DNA from: Thiomonas sp.
GTDB taxonomy: Bacteria > Pseudomonadota > Gammaproteobacteria > Burkholderiales > Burkholderiaceae_C
Reading direction: 5' to 3'
Assembly: GCA_027451915.1 (NCBI GenBank)
Contig: DAIDHU010000219.1
Location: 1 to 5,060 of the forward strand
Length of the DNA: 5,060 nt
In this document: piece after piece, positions 1-5,060 of the stretch
How the letters are laid out: each line of letters begins with the position of its first letter
Numbering within the stretch: the stretch's first letter is position 1
Notes under the pieces: model-generated
Databases searched by the model: none
What the model saw: only the letters and a program-made list of their open reading frames with translations
What the model was told of the DNA's origin: nothing
Made by a program: the position numbers and the translations under genes

Positions 1-45
1 CCGCGGCAGCGCCTCGGGAAGCTTCCGCAGGCCCCGACGCCGTGA
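1..45 (+). CDS. C-terminal end of an upstream gene (partial; possibly scpB)
   Basis: Reading from base 1 gives 14 codons (PRQRLGKLPQAPTP) and then TGA at 43-45. This stop overlaps the GTG start of rluB at 42-44 as GTGA, the usual arrangement of translationally coupled genes; rlmN and pilW in this window overlap in the same way (ATGA). The fragment is too short to identify. In many Betaproteobacteria the gene before rluB is scpB, the chromosome segregation and condensation protein, so that is the likeliest identity, from context only. The alternative is that this frame is not coding and that rluB itself starts further left, since its frame is also open to the window edge. Confidence 0.35.
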   Translation, partial: PRQRLGKLPQAPTP

Positions 46-1709
46 CCGGTGCGCAGCCGCGCCGGGATGGCGCGCGGCGCCGCCGCCGCCGCAATGGCAA
101 GGGCGCGCGCGAGGGCGCCGGCCAGGGCGCCGCGGAAAACCAGGGTGAATTCGCCGATGCCGGCACCGGCGACGGTGACGAGGACGGCGGGCACGGCGAG
201 GGCGCCGGCGACGCCTCGACAGGGGCGGGTGAGCGCGCTGCGCCGGGCCAGCGTGCCCAGCGCCGCGGCGCGCGCAATCGCGGCCCGGGCAAGCCTGCCG
301 CGCAGGGCGCCGGCCGCCCCAACACGCCGCCGGTGCGCATCGAGGAAGTCGTGTCGGGGGATTTCGACCGCGCGGTGGAACTCGCCGACAGCGCCGAGCC
401 CGGGGTGCGGCGCGTGCTCGCGCCGTCGCCGGAGGCGCCCAAGCTGCACAAGGTGCTGGCGCAGGGGGGCATCGGCTCGCGACGCGAAATGGAGGAATTG
501 ATCCAGGAGGGCCGCGTGTCGGTCAACGGCGAGCCCGCGCACCTGGGGCAGCGCATCCAGCCGGGCGACCAGATCCGGGTCAACGGCAAGCCGCTCAAGA
601 TCCGCATCGCTCCGCCGCCCGCGCGCATGCTGGTCTACCACAAGCCGGTCGGCGAGGTCGTCACCTTCAAGGACCCGGACGGACGCCCGACCGTGTTCCG
701 CAACCTGCCGCGGGTGCACAACGCCAAGTGGACGGCCGTCGGGCGTCTGGACATCAACACCGAGGGTCTGCTGCTGCTGACCACTTCGGGCGAGCTGGCC
801 AACAAGCTGATGCACCCCAGCCAGGGCGTGGAGCGCGAATACGCGGTGCGCGTGCTCGGCCAGCTGGACGACGAGATGCGATCGCGCCTTCTGGAAGGCG
901 TGGAGCTCAGTGACGGCCCGGCTCGTTTCCTGAGCCTGGAGGAGGCCGGCGGCGAGGGCGCGAACCGCTGGTGGCGCGCTGTCATCGCCGAGGGCCGCAA
1001 TCGCGAAGTGCGGCGGCTGTTCGAGGCCGTGGGCCTGACGGTCAGCCGCCTGATCCGGGTTCGCTACGGCTCCATCGCGCTGCCCGCCGGCCTGCGCCGA
1101 GGCGATTTCGCCGAGATCGATCGCGACGACGTGAAGGCGCTGATGAGTCGCGCCGGCCTGGGAGCCGGGCAGACGGCGCGCCGCAAGGGCGGGCGCGGCG
1201 CGGCCGGCGCGCCCACGGGAGCGTCGGGCCCGCAGCCGGGAGGTCGGCGCAAGCAGGGCGGCCCCCGTCCCGATCGGAGCGAGCGACCCGAGCGAACCGA
1301 GCGCGTGGAACGCACCGAGCGTCCCGAGCGTGGCGAACGTGGCGAACGAGAGCCCGGACCGAACAGTTACGCCATGAGCGCGGTCGATGCGCTGTTCGGG
1401 CGCGCCAGCCGCGAAGCCCGCCTGGCCAGCATGCGCAACGCCGCGCTGGACGAGGACTCCGAGCTGCCCGAGCGCGAGCCCGGACCCAACAGTTATGCGA
1501 TGAGCGCGGTGGATGCCCTGTTCGGCAAGTCCGGGGGCGGTCCGGCCCGTTCGCGCGGGCCCCGCAACGGCGAGCGGGCGCGCAAGGGGCCGCGCAAGGG
1601 CGGGGCGGGGGGGCGACAGCCCGACCCGACTCGCTCGGCCCTGGGCATGGGCTCCCCGCAATCACCCTTCCCGAAGGCGGCGCCCAAGCGCCGGAATCAT
1701 TCACGCTGA
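42..1709 (+). CDS. rluB: 23S rRNA pseudouridine synthase RluB with long disordered N- and C-terminal extensions
   Basis: Isomerises a uridine in 23S rRNA (U2605 in E. coli) to pseudouridine, in the cytoplasm during large-subunit maturation. In the 555-residue product, an S4 RNA-binding domain lies at about 133-192 (PKLHKVLAQGGIGSRREMEE). The RsuA/RluB-type catalytic domain follows at about 194-368, with the GRLD motif at 234-237 (catalytic Asp237), then NREVRR at 320-325 and SRLIRVRYG. E. coli RluB has about 290 residues; here the core is flanked by about 130 extra residues in front (six Arg at 12-17, then an acidic stretch at 36-57) and about 185 behind (xER repeats, a duplicated 19-residue motif, a basic end). 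Such tails are usual in betaproteobacterial RluB. The GTG start is chosen because it overlaps an upstream stop (GTGA). Its ribosome binding site is weak, and the frame is open to base 3, so the true start could lie outside the window. The family is certain; the start is not. Confidence 0.94.
   Translation: MTGAQPRRDGARRRRRRNGKGAREGAGQGAAENQGEFADAGTGDGDEDGGHGEGAGDASTGAGERAAPGQRAQRRGARNRGPGKPAAQGAGRPNTPPVRIEEVVSGDFDRAVELADSAEPGVRRVLAPSPEAPKLHKVLAQGGIGSRREMEELIQEGRVSVNGEPAHLGQRIQPGDQIRVNGKPLKIRIAPPPARMLVYHKPVGEVVTFKDPDGRPTVFRNLPRVHNAKWTAVGRLDINTEGLLLLTTSGELANKLMHPSQGVEREYAVRVLGQLDDEMRSRLLEGVELSDGPARFLSLEEAGGEGANRWWRAVIAEGRNREVRRLFEAVGLTVSRLIRVRYGSIALPAGLRRGDFAEIDRDDVKALMSRAGLGAGQTARRKGGRGAAGAPTGASGPQPGGRRKQGGPRPDRSERPERTERVERTERPERGERGEREPGPNSYAMSAVDALFGRASREARLASMRNAALDEDSELPEREPGPNSYAMSAVDALFGKSGGGPARSRGPRNGERARKGPRKGGAGGRQPDPTRSALGMGSPQSPFPKAAPKRRNHSR
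1278..1349 (+). repeat. xER tripeptide repeat tract in the RluB tail
   Basis: RluB residues 413-436 read as eight consecutive x-Glu-Arg triplets: SER PER TER VER TER PER GER GER. At DNA level this is a degenerate 9-base period. It links the globular catalytic domain to the first copy of the duplicated motif. Alternating charges of this kind usually form an extended or weakly helical disordered segment that can touch RNA or ribosomal proteins; that role is inferred. Codon choice varies between units, so it is not a recent slippage array. Confidence 0.85.
1344..1400 (+). repeat. RluB tail motif, copy 1 of EREPGPNSYAMSAVDALFG
   Basis: Encodes RluB residues 435-453. The same 19 residues recur without change at 477-495 (bases 1470-1526), a repeat distance of 126 bases. 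The two DNA copies differ at 8 of 57 positions, all at synonymous third codon positions. I do not recognise the peptide as part of the catalytic fold. It begins with a Pro/Gly/Asn turn and continues as a short segment that could form an amphipathic helix (SYAMSAVDALFG). Confidence 0.9.
1470..1526 (+). repeat. RluB tail motif, copy 2 of EREPGPNSYAMSAVDALFG
   Basis: Encodes RluB residues 477-495, identical in protein sequence to copy 1. A 23-residue spacer (454-476, GRASREAR-type, then acidic DEDSELP) separates the copies and is not itself repeated. Copy 2 is followed by a Gly/Arg/Lys-rich end and then QPDPTRSALG at 526-535. That last motif resembles a QPDPM-type tail motif I remember from other betaproteobacterial RluB proteins. 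Confidence 0.9.
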
Positions 1710-1710
1710 T

Positions 1711-1754
1711 CCAGGGCCTTCCGAGCCGGGCTCTGGGCGCCTTCGCGCAGGGCC
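1711..1754 (+). terminator. Two competing hairpins after rluB; possible weak terminator or attenuator
   Basis: The sequence CAGGGCCTT occurs at 1712-1720 and again at 1748-1756. The segment GGCTCTG (1729-1735) between them can pair with either copy. Pairing 1711-1718 with 1729-1736 gives an 8-bp stem with one G-U and a 10-base loop. Pairing 1729-1735 with 1748-1754 gives a 7-bp stem with one G-U, extended by 3 bp after a mismatch. The second hairpin is followed by TTACAATTTCCCTTT, a poor U-rich tail. It could be an imperfect intrinsic terminator for rluB, a processing site, or chance pairing in GC-rich DNA. Confidence 0.3.
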
Positions 1755-1783
1755 TTACAATTTCCCTTTAATGTTTTGATTAT
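1755..1783 (+). promoter_or_regulatory. Candidate ndk promoter region
   Basis: This is the clearest AT-rich island in an otherwise very GC-rich window, and it lies just upstream of ndk. It contains TACAAT at 1756-1761 (five of six match to the sigma70 -10 consensus), TTTAAT at 1767-1772 and GATTAT at 1778-1783. None has a convincing -35 box at the right distance: TTACAA at 1755-1760 would be only a weak -35 for GATTAT. An ndk promoter is plausible; the exact element cannot be decided by eye. Confidence 0.4.
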
Positions 1784-1785
1784 CT

Positions 1786-1791
1786 GGAGAG
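1786..1791 (+). promoter_or_regulatory. Ribosome binding site of ndk
   Basis: GGAGAG lies seven bases before the ATG at 1799. It is one of the two clear Shine-Dalgarno sequences in the window (the other precedes pilW) and fixes the ndk start. Confidence 0.8.
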
Positions 1792-1798
1792 AAAACCC

Positions 1799-2218
1799 AT
1801 GGAGCGCACGCTCTCGATCATCAAGCCCGATGCCGTGGCGAAGAATTGCATCGGCAAGATCCTGGATCGTTTCGAGACCGCCGGCCTGAAGGTCGTGGCG
1901 GCCCGCATGATGCACCTGTCGCGCGCCGAGGCCGAAGGCTTCTACGCCGTGCACAAGGAGCGCCCCTTTTTCAAGGACCTGGTGGACTTCATGGTCTCGG
2001 GCCCCGTGCTGGTGCAAGTACTGGAGGGTCCGGACGCCATCGCGCGCAATCGCGAACTGATGGGCGCCACCGATCCGAAGAAGGCCGCGCCCGGCACCAT
2101 TCGGGCCGATTTCGCCGACAGCATCGACGCCAACGCGGTGCACGGCTCCGATAGCGCGGAGAATGCCGCCATCGAGATCGCGTTCTTCTTCCCGTCGAAC
2201 TGGATCTTCTCCCGCTGA
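1799..2218 (+). CDS. ndk: Nucleoside diphosphate kinase
   Basis: Cytoplasmic enzyme that moves the gamma-phosphate from ATP to other (d)NDPs through a phosphohistidine intermediate, balancing nucleotide pools for RNA and DNA synthesis. The 139-residue product spans the whole family. The active-site His115 sits in NAVHGSDS. The nucleotide-binding set matches the E. coli residues with an offset of two: Lys9 (SIIKPDAV), Phe57, Arg85, Thr91, Arg102 and Asn112. The protein begins MERT where most homologues begin MAIERT, so it is two residues shorter at the start; the strong ribosome binding site supports this start. It follows rluB after an 89-base gap with promoter-like sequence and lies 23 bases before rlmN, so it probably heads the ndk-rlmN-pilW-rodZ transcript. 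Identification is secure. Confidence 0.98.
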   Translation: MERTLSIIKPDAVAKNCIGKILDRFETAGLKVVAARMMHLSRAEAEGFYAVHKERPFFKDLVDFMVSGPVLVQVLEGPDAIARNRELMGATDPKKAAPGTIRADFADSIDANAVHGSDSAENAAIEIAFFFPSNWIFSR

Positions 2219-2241
2219 GATCGCCCGCCGCCCTTCCCGCG

Positions 2242-3384
2242 ATGAACCAAGGCGCCAACCTGCTGCAGTTCGACCAGGCCGGCCTGGTGGATTGGCTCGG
2301 CCAGGCGGGGCACAAGGCCTTTCGTGCGCGCCAGGTGATGCACTGGGTGCACCAGCGCGGCGTGGCCGATTTCGAGGCCATGACCGATCTGGCGCGCCCG
2401 CTGCGCGCCTGGCTGGAGCAAAACGCCTTCGTGCAGGCCTTGCCCGTGCTCAGCGAGCAGCGTTCGCGCGACGGCACCGTGAAGTGGCTGTTCGACGTCG
2501 GTGCCGGAAACGCGGTGGAGTCGGTATTCATCCCCGAGACCTCGCGCAACACCCTGTGCGTGTCCTCGCAGGCGGGCTGCGCCATGGCCTGCAGTTTCTG
2601 CTCCACCGGGGCGCAGGGTTTCGCGCGCAACCTGGACACCTCGGAGATCCTGGCCCAGTTGTGGTGGGCCGAGTTCACCATGCGCCGCGAACTGGGCCTG
2701 CCGGAGGGCGAGCGCGCGATCTCCAACGTGGTCATGATGGGCATGGGCGAGCCCCTGCAGAATTACGCCGCGCTGATTCCCGCCCTGCGGGTGATGCTCG
2801 ACGACGACGCCTACGGCCTGTCGCGGCGACGGGTCACCGTGTCCACTTCCGGCGTGGTGCCCATGATCGACCGCCTGGCGGCCGATTGTCCGGTGGCGCT
2901 GGCGGTATCGCTGCACGCGCCGAACGATGCGCTGCGCGACCAGCTGGTGCCGCTGAACCGCAAATACCCCTTGTCCGAACTGCTGGCTGCCTGCGAGCGC
3001 TACCTGGCGCATGCGCCGCGGGACTTCATCACCTTCGAATACTGCATGCTCGACGGCGTCAACGACAGCCCCGAGCACGCACGCCAGCTCATCGAGCTGA
3101 TGCGCGGGCGCTTCCCCTGGAAGTGCAACCTGATCCCCTTCAATCCATTCCCGGGTTCCGGCCTGCGGCGCTCGTCGCCGCAGCGCGTGGCGGCTTTCGC
3201 GTCGCTGCTGATCGAAGCCGGGATCGTGGCCACGGTGCGCAAGACCCGTGGCGACGACATCGATGCCGCCTGCGGGCAGCTGGCCGGGGAGGTGCTCGAC
3301 CGCACGACCCGGCGCGGCGCGCGCGTGGTGGCCATCGCGGCGTCCGACGCCGCGCCTGCAGCGAACCAGGGACGATCGGCATGA
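2242..3384 (+). CDS. rlmN: Dual-specificity RNA methyltransferase RlmN (radical SAM)
   Basis: Methylates C2 of adenosine, at A2503 in the 23S rRNA peptidyl-transferase centre and at A37 of some tRNAs, using two SAM molecules and a [4Fe-4S] cluster. The 380-residue product starts with the family's small N-terminal domain (FRARQVMHWVHQRGV). The cluster motif CxxxCxxC is Cys113, Cys117 and Cys120. The other essential residues are present: Cys106 in LCVSSQAGC (E. coli Cys118), the methyl-carrying Cys344 in DDIDAACGQL (E. coli Cys355) and Glu93 (E. coli Glu105). GMGEP at 167-171 is the SAM-binding motif; NLIPFNPFPG is also typical. No Shine-Dalgarno sequence precedes the ATG, so translation may depend on ribosomes finishing ndk 23 bases upstream. 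Its stop overlaps the pilW start. Cfr, the related C8 methyltransferase, is excluded by closeness to RlmN and by the gene context. Confidence 0.98.
   Translation: MNQGANLLQFDQAGLVDWLGQAGHKAFRARQVMHWVHQRGVADFEAMTDLARPLRAWLEQNAFVQALPVLSEQRSRDGTVKWLFDVGAGNAVESVFIPETSRNTLCVSSQAGCAMACSFCSTGAQGFARNLDTSEILAQLWWAEFTMRRELGLPEGERAISNVVMMGMGEPLQNYAALIPALRVMLDDDAYGLSRRRVTVSTSGVVPMIDRLAADCPVALAVSLHAPNDALRDQLVPLNRKYPLSELLAACERYLAHAPRDFITFEYCMLDGVNDSPEHARQLIELMRGRFPWKCNLIPFNPFPGSGLRRSSPQRVAAFASLLIEAGIVATVRKTRGDDIDAACGQLAGEVLDRTTRRGARVVAIAASDAAPAANQGRSA
3368..3372 (+). promoter_or_regulatory. Ribosome binding site of pilW inside rlmN
   Basis: AGGGA lies eight bases before the ATG at 3381 and within the last codons of rlmN. 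With the ATGA overlap it supports this start over the internal GTG at 3393. Confidence 0.65.
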
Positions 3385-4235
3385 ATGCACCCGTGACTCG
3401 ATTCCGCGCCGCGAGGCCGCGCAAGGCCCGCGCGGCGGCCGTGTTGTCGCTCGGCCTCGCGCTGGGCCTGCTAGGCGGCTGCGCCGCGCCGGGCGGCGGC
3501 AGCGGCAATTACGCCGGCACCGCGCCGGGAGCCAAGGCCACCCAGGCCGACAAGAGCGCGCGCATCCGCCTGGAGCTGGCCGAGGGCTATTACCAGCGCG
3601 GGCAGCCCGAAGTCGCGCTGGGCGAGGTCACGCAGGCCTTGCAGGAGGATCCGGGCTATGTGCCGGCCTACACCATGCAGGCGCTGATCCACATGAGCCT
3701 GGGCGAGAACGACCAGGCCGAGGCCAGTTTCAGCAAGGCCCTGTCCCTGGCTCCGGACAATCCCGACACCCTGCACAACTACGGCTGGTTCCTGTGCTCG
3801 GTCAAGCGCTACCCCGAGTCCTTCAAGATGTTCCGCAAGGCGCTGGCGGTTCCCGGCTACCGCAATGCGCAGCGCACCGACCTGGCCTACGGCGTGTGCC
3901 AGTACCGGGCCGGAGACCTCCCGGGTGCCGAGAAGACCCTTCGCGAGGGCTTTGCCCTGAATCCGGCCAATCCGGCGCTGGCCACCAATCTGGCCATGGT
4001 CCAGTACCTGCGTCACGAGTATTCCAAGGCCATGTTCTACATCCGCCGGGTCAACTCGGGCAGCGCCGCCACCGCGCAGACCCTGTGGCTGGGCGTGCTG
4101 ATCGCGCGCAAGTCCGGCGACATGGTCAGCGCCAACCAGTGGTCGCAGCAATTGGTGCAGAAGTTCCCCGACTCGGCCGAAGCCATCGCGGCCCAGCAGG
4201 GGCGCTACGACGACTCCGCCTTGCTACCGCACTGA
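3381..4235 (+). CDS. pilW: Type IV pilus biogenesis/stability lipoprotein PilW (PilF), TPR protein
   Basis: Outer-membrane lipoprotein of the PilF/PilW family, the pilotin that helps the secretin PilQ insert and form multimers for type IV pili. The 284-residue product starts with a basic segment (Arg and Lys at 7-17), a hydrophobic stretch at 18-31 and the lipobox LGGC, with Cys34 as the lipidation site. Ala at +2 is compatible with transport to the outer membrane. A short Gly/Ala/Thr linker leads to six TPR units of 34 residues: 59-92, 93-126, 127-160, 163-196, 197-230 and 231-264, the same number as in Pseudomonas PilF. NPDTLHNYGWFLC in unit 3 is characteristic of this family. The ATG overlaps the rlmN stop (ATGA), implying translational coupling. 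rodZ follows after seven bases. No other pilus gene is visible here, so the pilus role rests on family and conserved gene order. Confidence 0.93.
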   Translation: MNAPVTRFRAARPRKARAAAVLSLGLALGLLGGCAAPGGGSGNYAGTAPGAKATQADKSARIRLELAEGYYQRGQPEVALGEVTQALQEDPGYVPAYTMQALIHMSLGENDQAEASFSKALSLAPDNPDTLHNYGWFLCSVKRYPESFKMFRKALAVPGYRNAQRTDLAYGVCQYRAGDLPGAEKTLREGFALNPANPALATNLAMVQYLRHEYSKAMFYIRRVNSGSAATAQTLWLGVLIARKSGDMVSANQWSQQLVQKFPDSAEAIAAQQGRYDDSALLPH

Positions 4236-4242
4236 GTTCGCC

Positions 4243-5060
4243 GTGTCGAACCCGTCCACGAGGAATCCCCAGCCTGCCGCCGACGACGGCAACGAGAGCG
4301 AGCTGGCCGGCCGCCGCCAGGCGGGCGCCTTGCTGCGCGCCGCGCGCGAGGCCGCCGGCCGCAGCCTGAGCGAACTGGCCTCGCAGCTCAAGGTGTCGGC
4401 CGACAAGATTTCCGCGCTGGAGTCCGGCGATTGGAGCCGCCTGCATGATCCCGCCCACGCGCGAGGCCTGCTGCGCGCCGCCGCCAAGGCGGTACGGGCC
4501 GATGCCGACGCCGTGCTGCGGCCGCTGCCTCCGATATTCGTGCGCGGCACACCCATCGTGCCCGCGCCGGGCGTGACCATGGGCCCGGTGCGCCCCGCGG
4601 AGCCGGTGGGCACGCATGGGTCGAGCCGTCGTCTGGTGTGGCTGGGCGTGCTGGTCGTGGTGGTGGCCCTGGGCCTGCTGTTCCTGCCACGCTCGGATCG
4701 CCTGGGATATGTGGCGCAGCAATTGCGTGCCCTGCTGTCCCACCACGCCGGCACGCCGCGACCGGCGGGCTCGGGCATCGGGACGGGCTCGACGATTTCC
4801 TCGACCCTTTCCACGACCGCGGCTTCGGCGGCGGCCGCGGCGCAACATCCGGGGGCGAGGCTGTCGAGCGGCCCGCGGCCCGCGGCCTCGTCGAGCCCCG
4901 CCGCGCAGGCCAGCACCCCGGCAAGCGTGCCGCAGGCGCGCCTCGCGCCCGCATCGGTCGCGCGCGAGGCGGCCGCGGCATCCGCTCCCGCGGCCTCCGC
5001 GTCGCTCCCGGCCGGGCCGCCGGGACCGCTGCTCTCGCTGAGTGCCAGCGGGCAGAGCTG
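4243..5060 (+). CDS. rodZ: Cytoskeleton protein RodZ, helix-turn-helix membrane protein (3' partial)
   Basis: Bitopic membrane protein that links the MreB cytoskeleton to the cell-wall elongation machinery. The 272 codons visible have no stop. Order of parts: short tail; HTH_25-type domain at about 24-93 (GALLRAAREAAGRSLSELA, then ALESGDWSRL); Arg129-Arg130 and one membrane helix at 131-149 (LVWLGVLVVVVALGLLFLP), giving N-inside topology; an Ala/Ser/Pro/Thr-rich periplasmic linker at about 155-260; and LLSLSASGQS at 263-272, which matches the first strand of the DUF4115 domain. The next codon starts TG; the family's usual SW would make it TGG. The GTG start lies seven bases after the pilW stop with no good ribosome binding site, so coupling is likely. 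The HTH is unusual in lacking the MreB-facing aromatic residues (see findings). RodZ fits better than a plain transcription factor because of the membrane helix, the C-terminal strand and the position after pilW. Confidence 0.87.
   Translation, partial: MSNPSTRNPQPAADDGNESELAGRRQAGALLRAAREAAGRSLSELASQLKVSADKISALESGDWSRLHDPAHARGLLRAAAKAVRADADAVLRPLPPIFVRGTPIVPAPGVTMGPVRPAEPVGTHGSSRRLVWLGVLVVVVALGLLFLPRSDRLGYVAQQLRALLSHHAGTPRPAGSGIGTGSTISSTLSTTAASAAAAAQHPGARLSSGPRPAASSSPAAQASTPASVPQARLAPASVAREAAAASAPAASASLPAGPPGPLLSLSASGQS

Noticed and set aside
17..26. Perfect 10-bp palindrome GGAAGCTTCC near the left edge
   Set aside because: It lies in probable coding sequence of the upstream gene, is short and has no partner site, so an operator cannot be supported.
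971..1771. Second open frame of 266 codons on the plus strand inside rluB
   Set aside because: Its product is low-complexity Arg/Ala/Gly sequence from a shifted frame of the GC-rich rluB tail. Selection clearly acts on the rluB frame, as the silent differences in the duplicated motif show.
2163..3380. The pilW reading frame stays open far upstream, through all of rlmN, suggesting a 690-residue fusion protein
   Set aside because: The upstream part is Arg/Ala/Pro-rich out-of-frame translation of rlmN. The ATG at 3381 has a ribosome binding site, an ATGA overlap and a lipoprotein signal peptide directly after it.
1942..3390. Long open frame on the minus strand, 482 codons, across ndk and rlmN
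   Set aside because: It is antisense to two unmistakable genes and has no recognisable motifs. Long antisense frames are expected where GC-rich third positions remove stop codons.
4243..4530. rodZ as a DNA-binding transcription factor of the Xre type
   Set aside because: The helix-turn-helix is followed by a single membrane helix, a Pro/Ala/Ser-rich periplasmic linker and the start of the RodZ C-terminal domain, and the gene follows pilW as rodZ does in related genomes.
4126..4981. Several overlapping minus-strand frames opposite rodZ
   Set aside because: They are Arg/Ala/Pro-rich with no domain, start site or ribosome binding site, and they oppose a well-supported gene.
1..5060. CRISPR array, insertion sequence, prophage, toxin-antitoxin or defence genes
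   Set aside because: No regularly spaced DNA repeats, transposase, integrase, tRNA or cargo-like genes are seen. The window is accounted for by conserved core genes.

Overview
The window is a stretch of conserved housekeeping genes, all on the + strand, from a high-GC proteobacterium. The gene order rluB - ndk - rlmN - pilW/pilF - rodZ is typical of Betaproteobacteria. The Ndk and RlmN sequences and the tailed form of RluB point to Burkholderiales, possibly near Alcaligenaceae. That placement comes from remembered family features and gene order, not from a search. No mobile element, CRISPR array, RNA gene or cargo-like accessory region is visible.

Left part (1-1709): the last 14 codons of an unidentified upstream gene end in a GTGA overlap with rluB. 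By neighbourhood, scpB is the expected candidate. rluB encodes a 23S rRNA pseudouridine synthase with very long charged, low-complexity extensions at both ends. Its C-terminal tail holds eight xER tripeptides and a 19-residue motif that occurs twice. The two motif copies are identical as protein but differ at eight synonymous sites. This is the most unusual feature of the window.

Middle (1710-3384): an 88/89-base intergenic region is the only real gap. It contains a 9-bp direct repeat that allows two mutually exclusive hairpins, then an AT-rich promoter-like stretch and a good ribosome binding site for ndk. ndk (nucleoside diphosphate kinase) is followed after 23 bases by rlmN, a radical-SAM adenosine C2 methyltransferase for 23S rRNA and tRNA. 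Both have all the catalytic residues I checked.

Right part (3381-5060): pilW overlaps the rlmN stop by four bases (ATGA). It encodes an outer-membrane lipoprotein with six TPR units, the predicted pilotin for the type IV pilus secretin. rodZ starts seven bases later and runs off the right edge just as its periplasmic C-terminal domain begins. Its cytoplasmic helix-turn-helix domain lacks the aromatic residues that contact MreB in studied homologues.

The tight spacing from ndk to rodZ suggests one transcript that joins nucleotide supply, RNA modification, pilus assembly and cell-shape control. I see no wholly new system. The points worth a second look are the RluB tail, the rluB-ndk leader and the altered RodZ.
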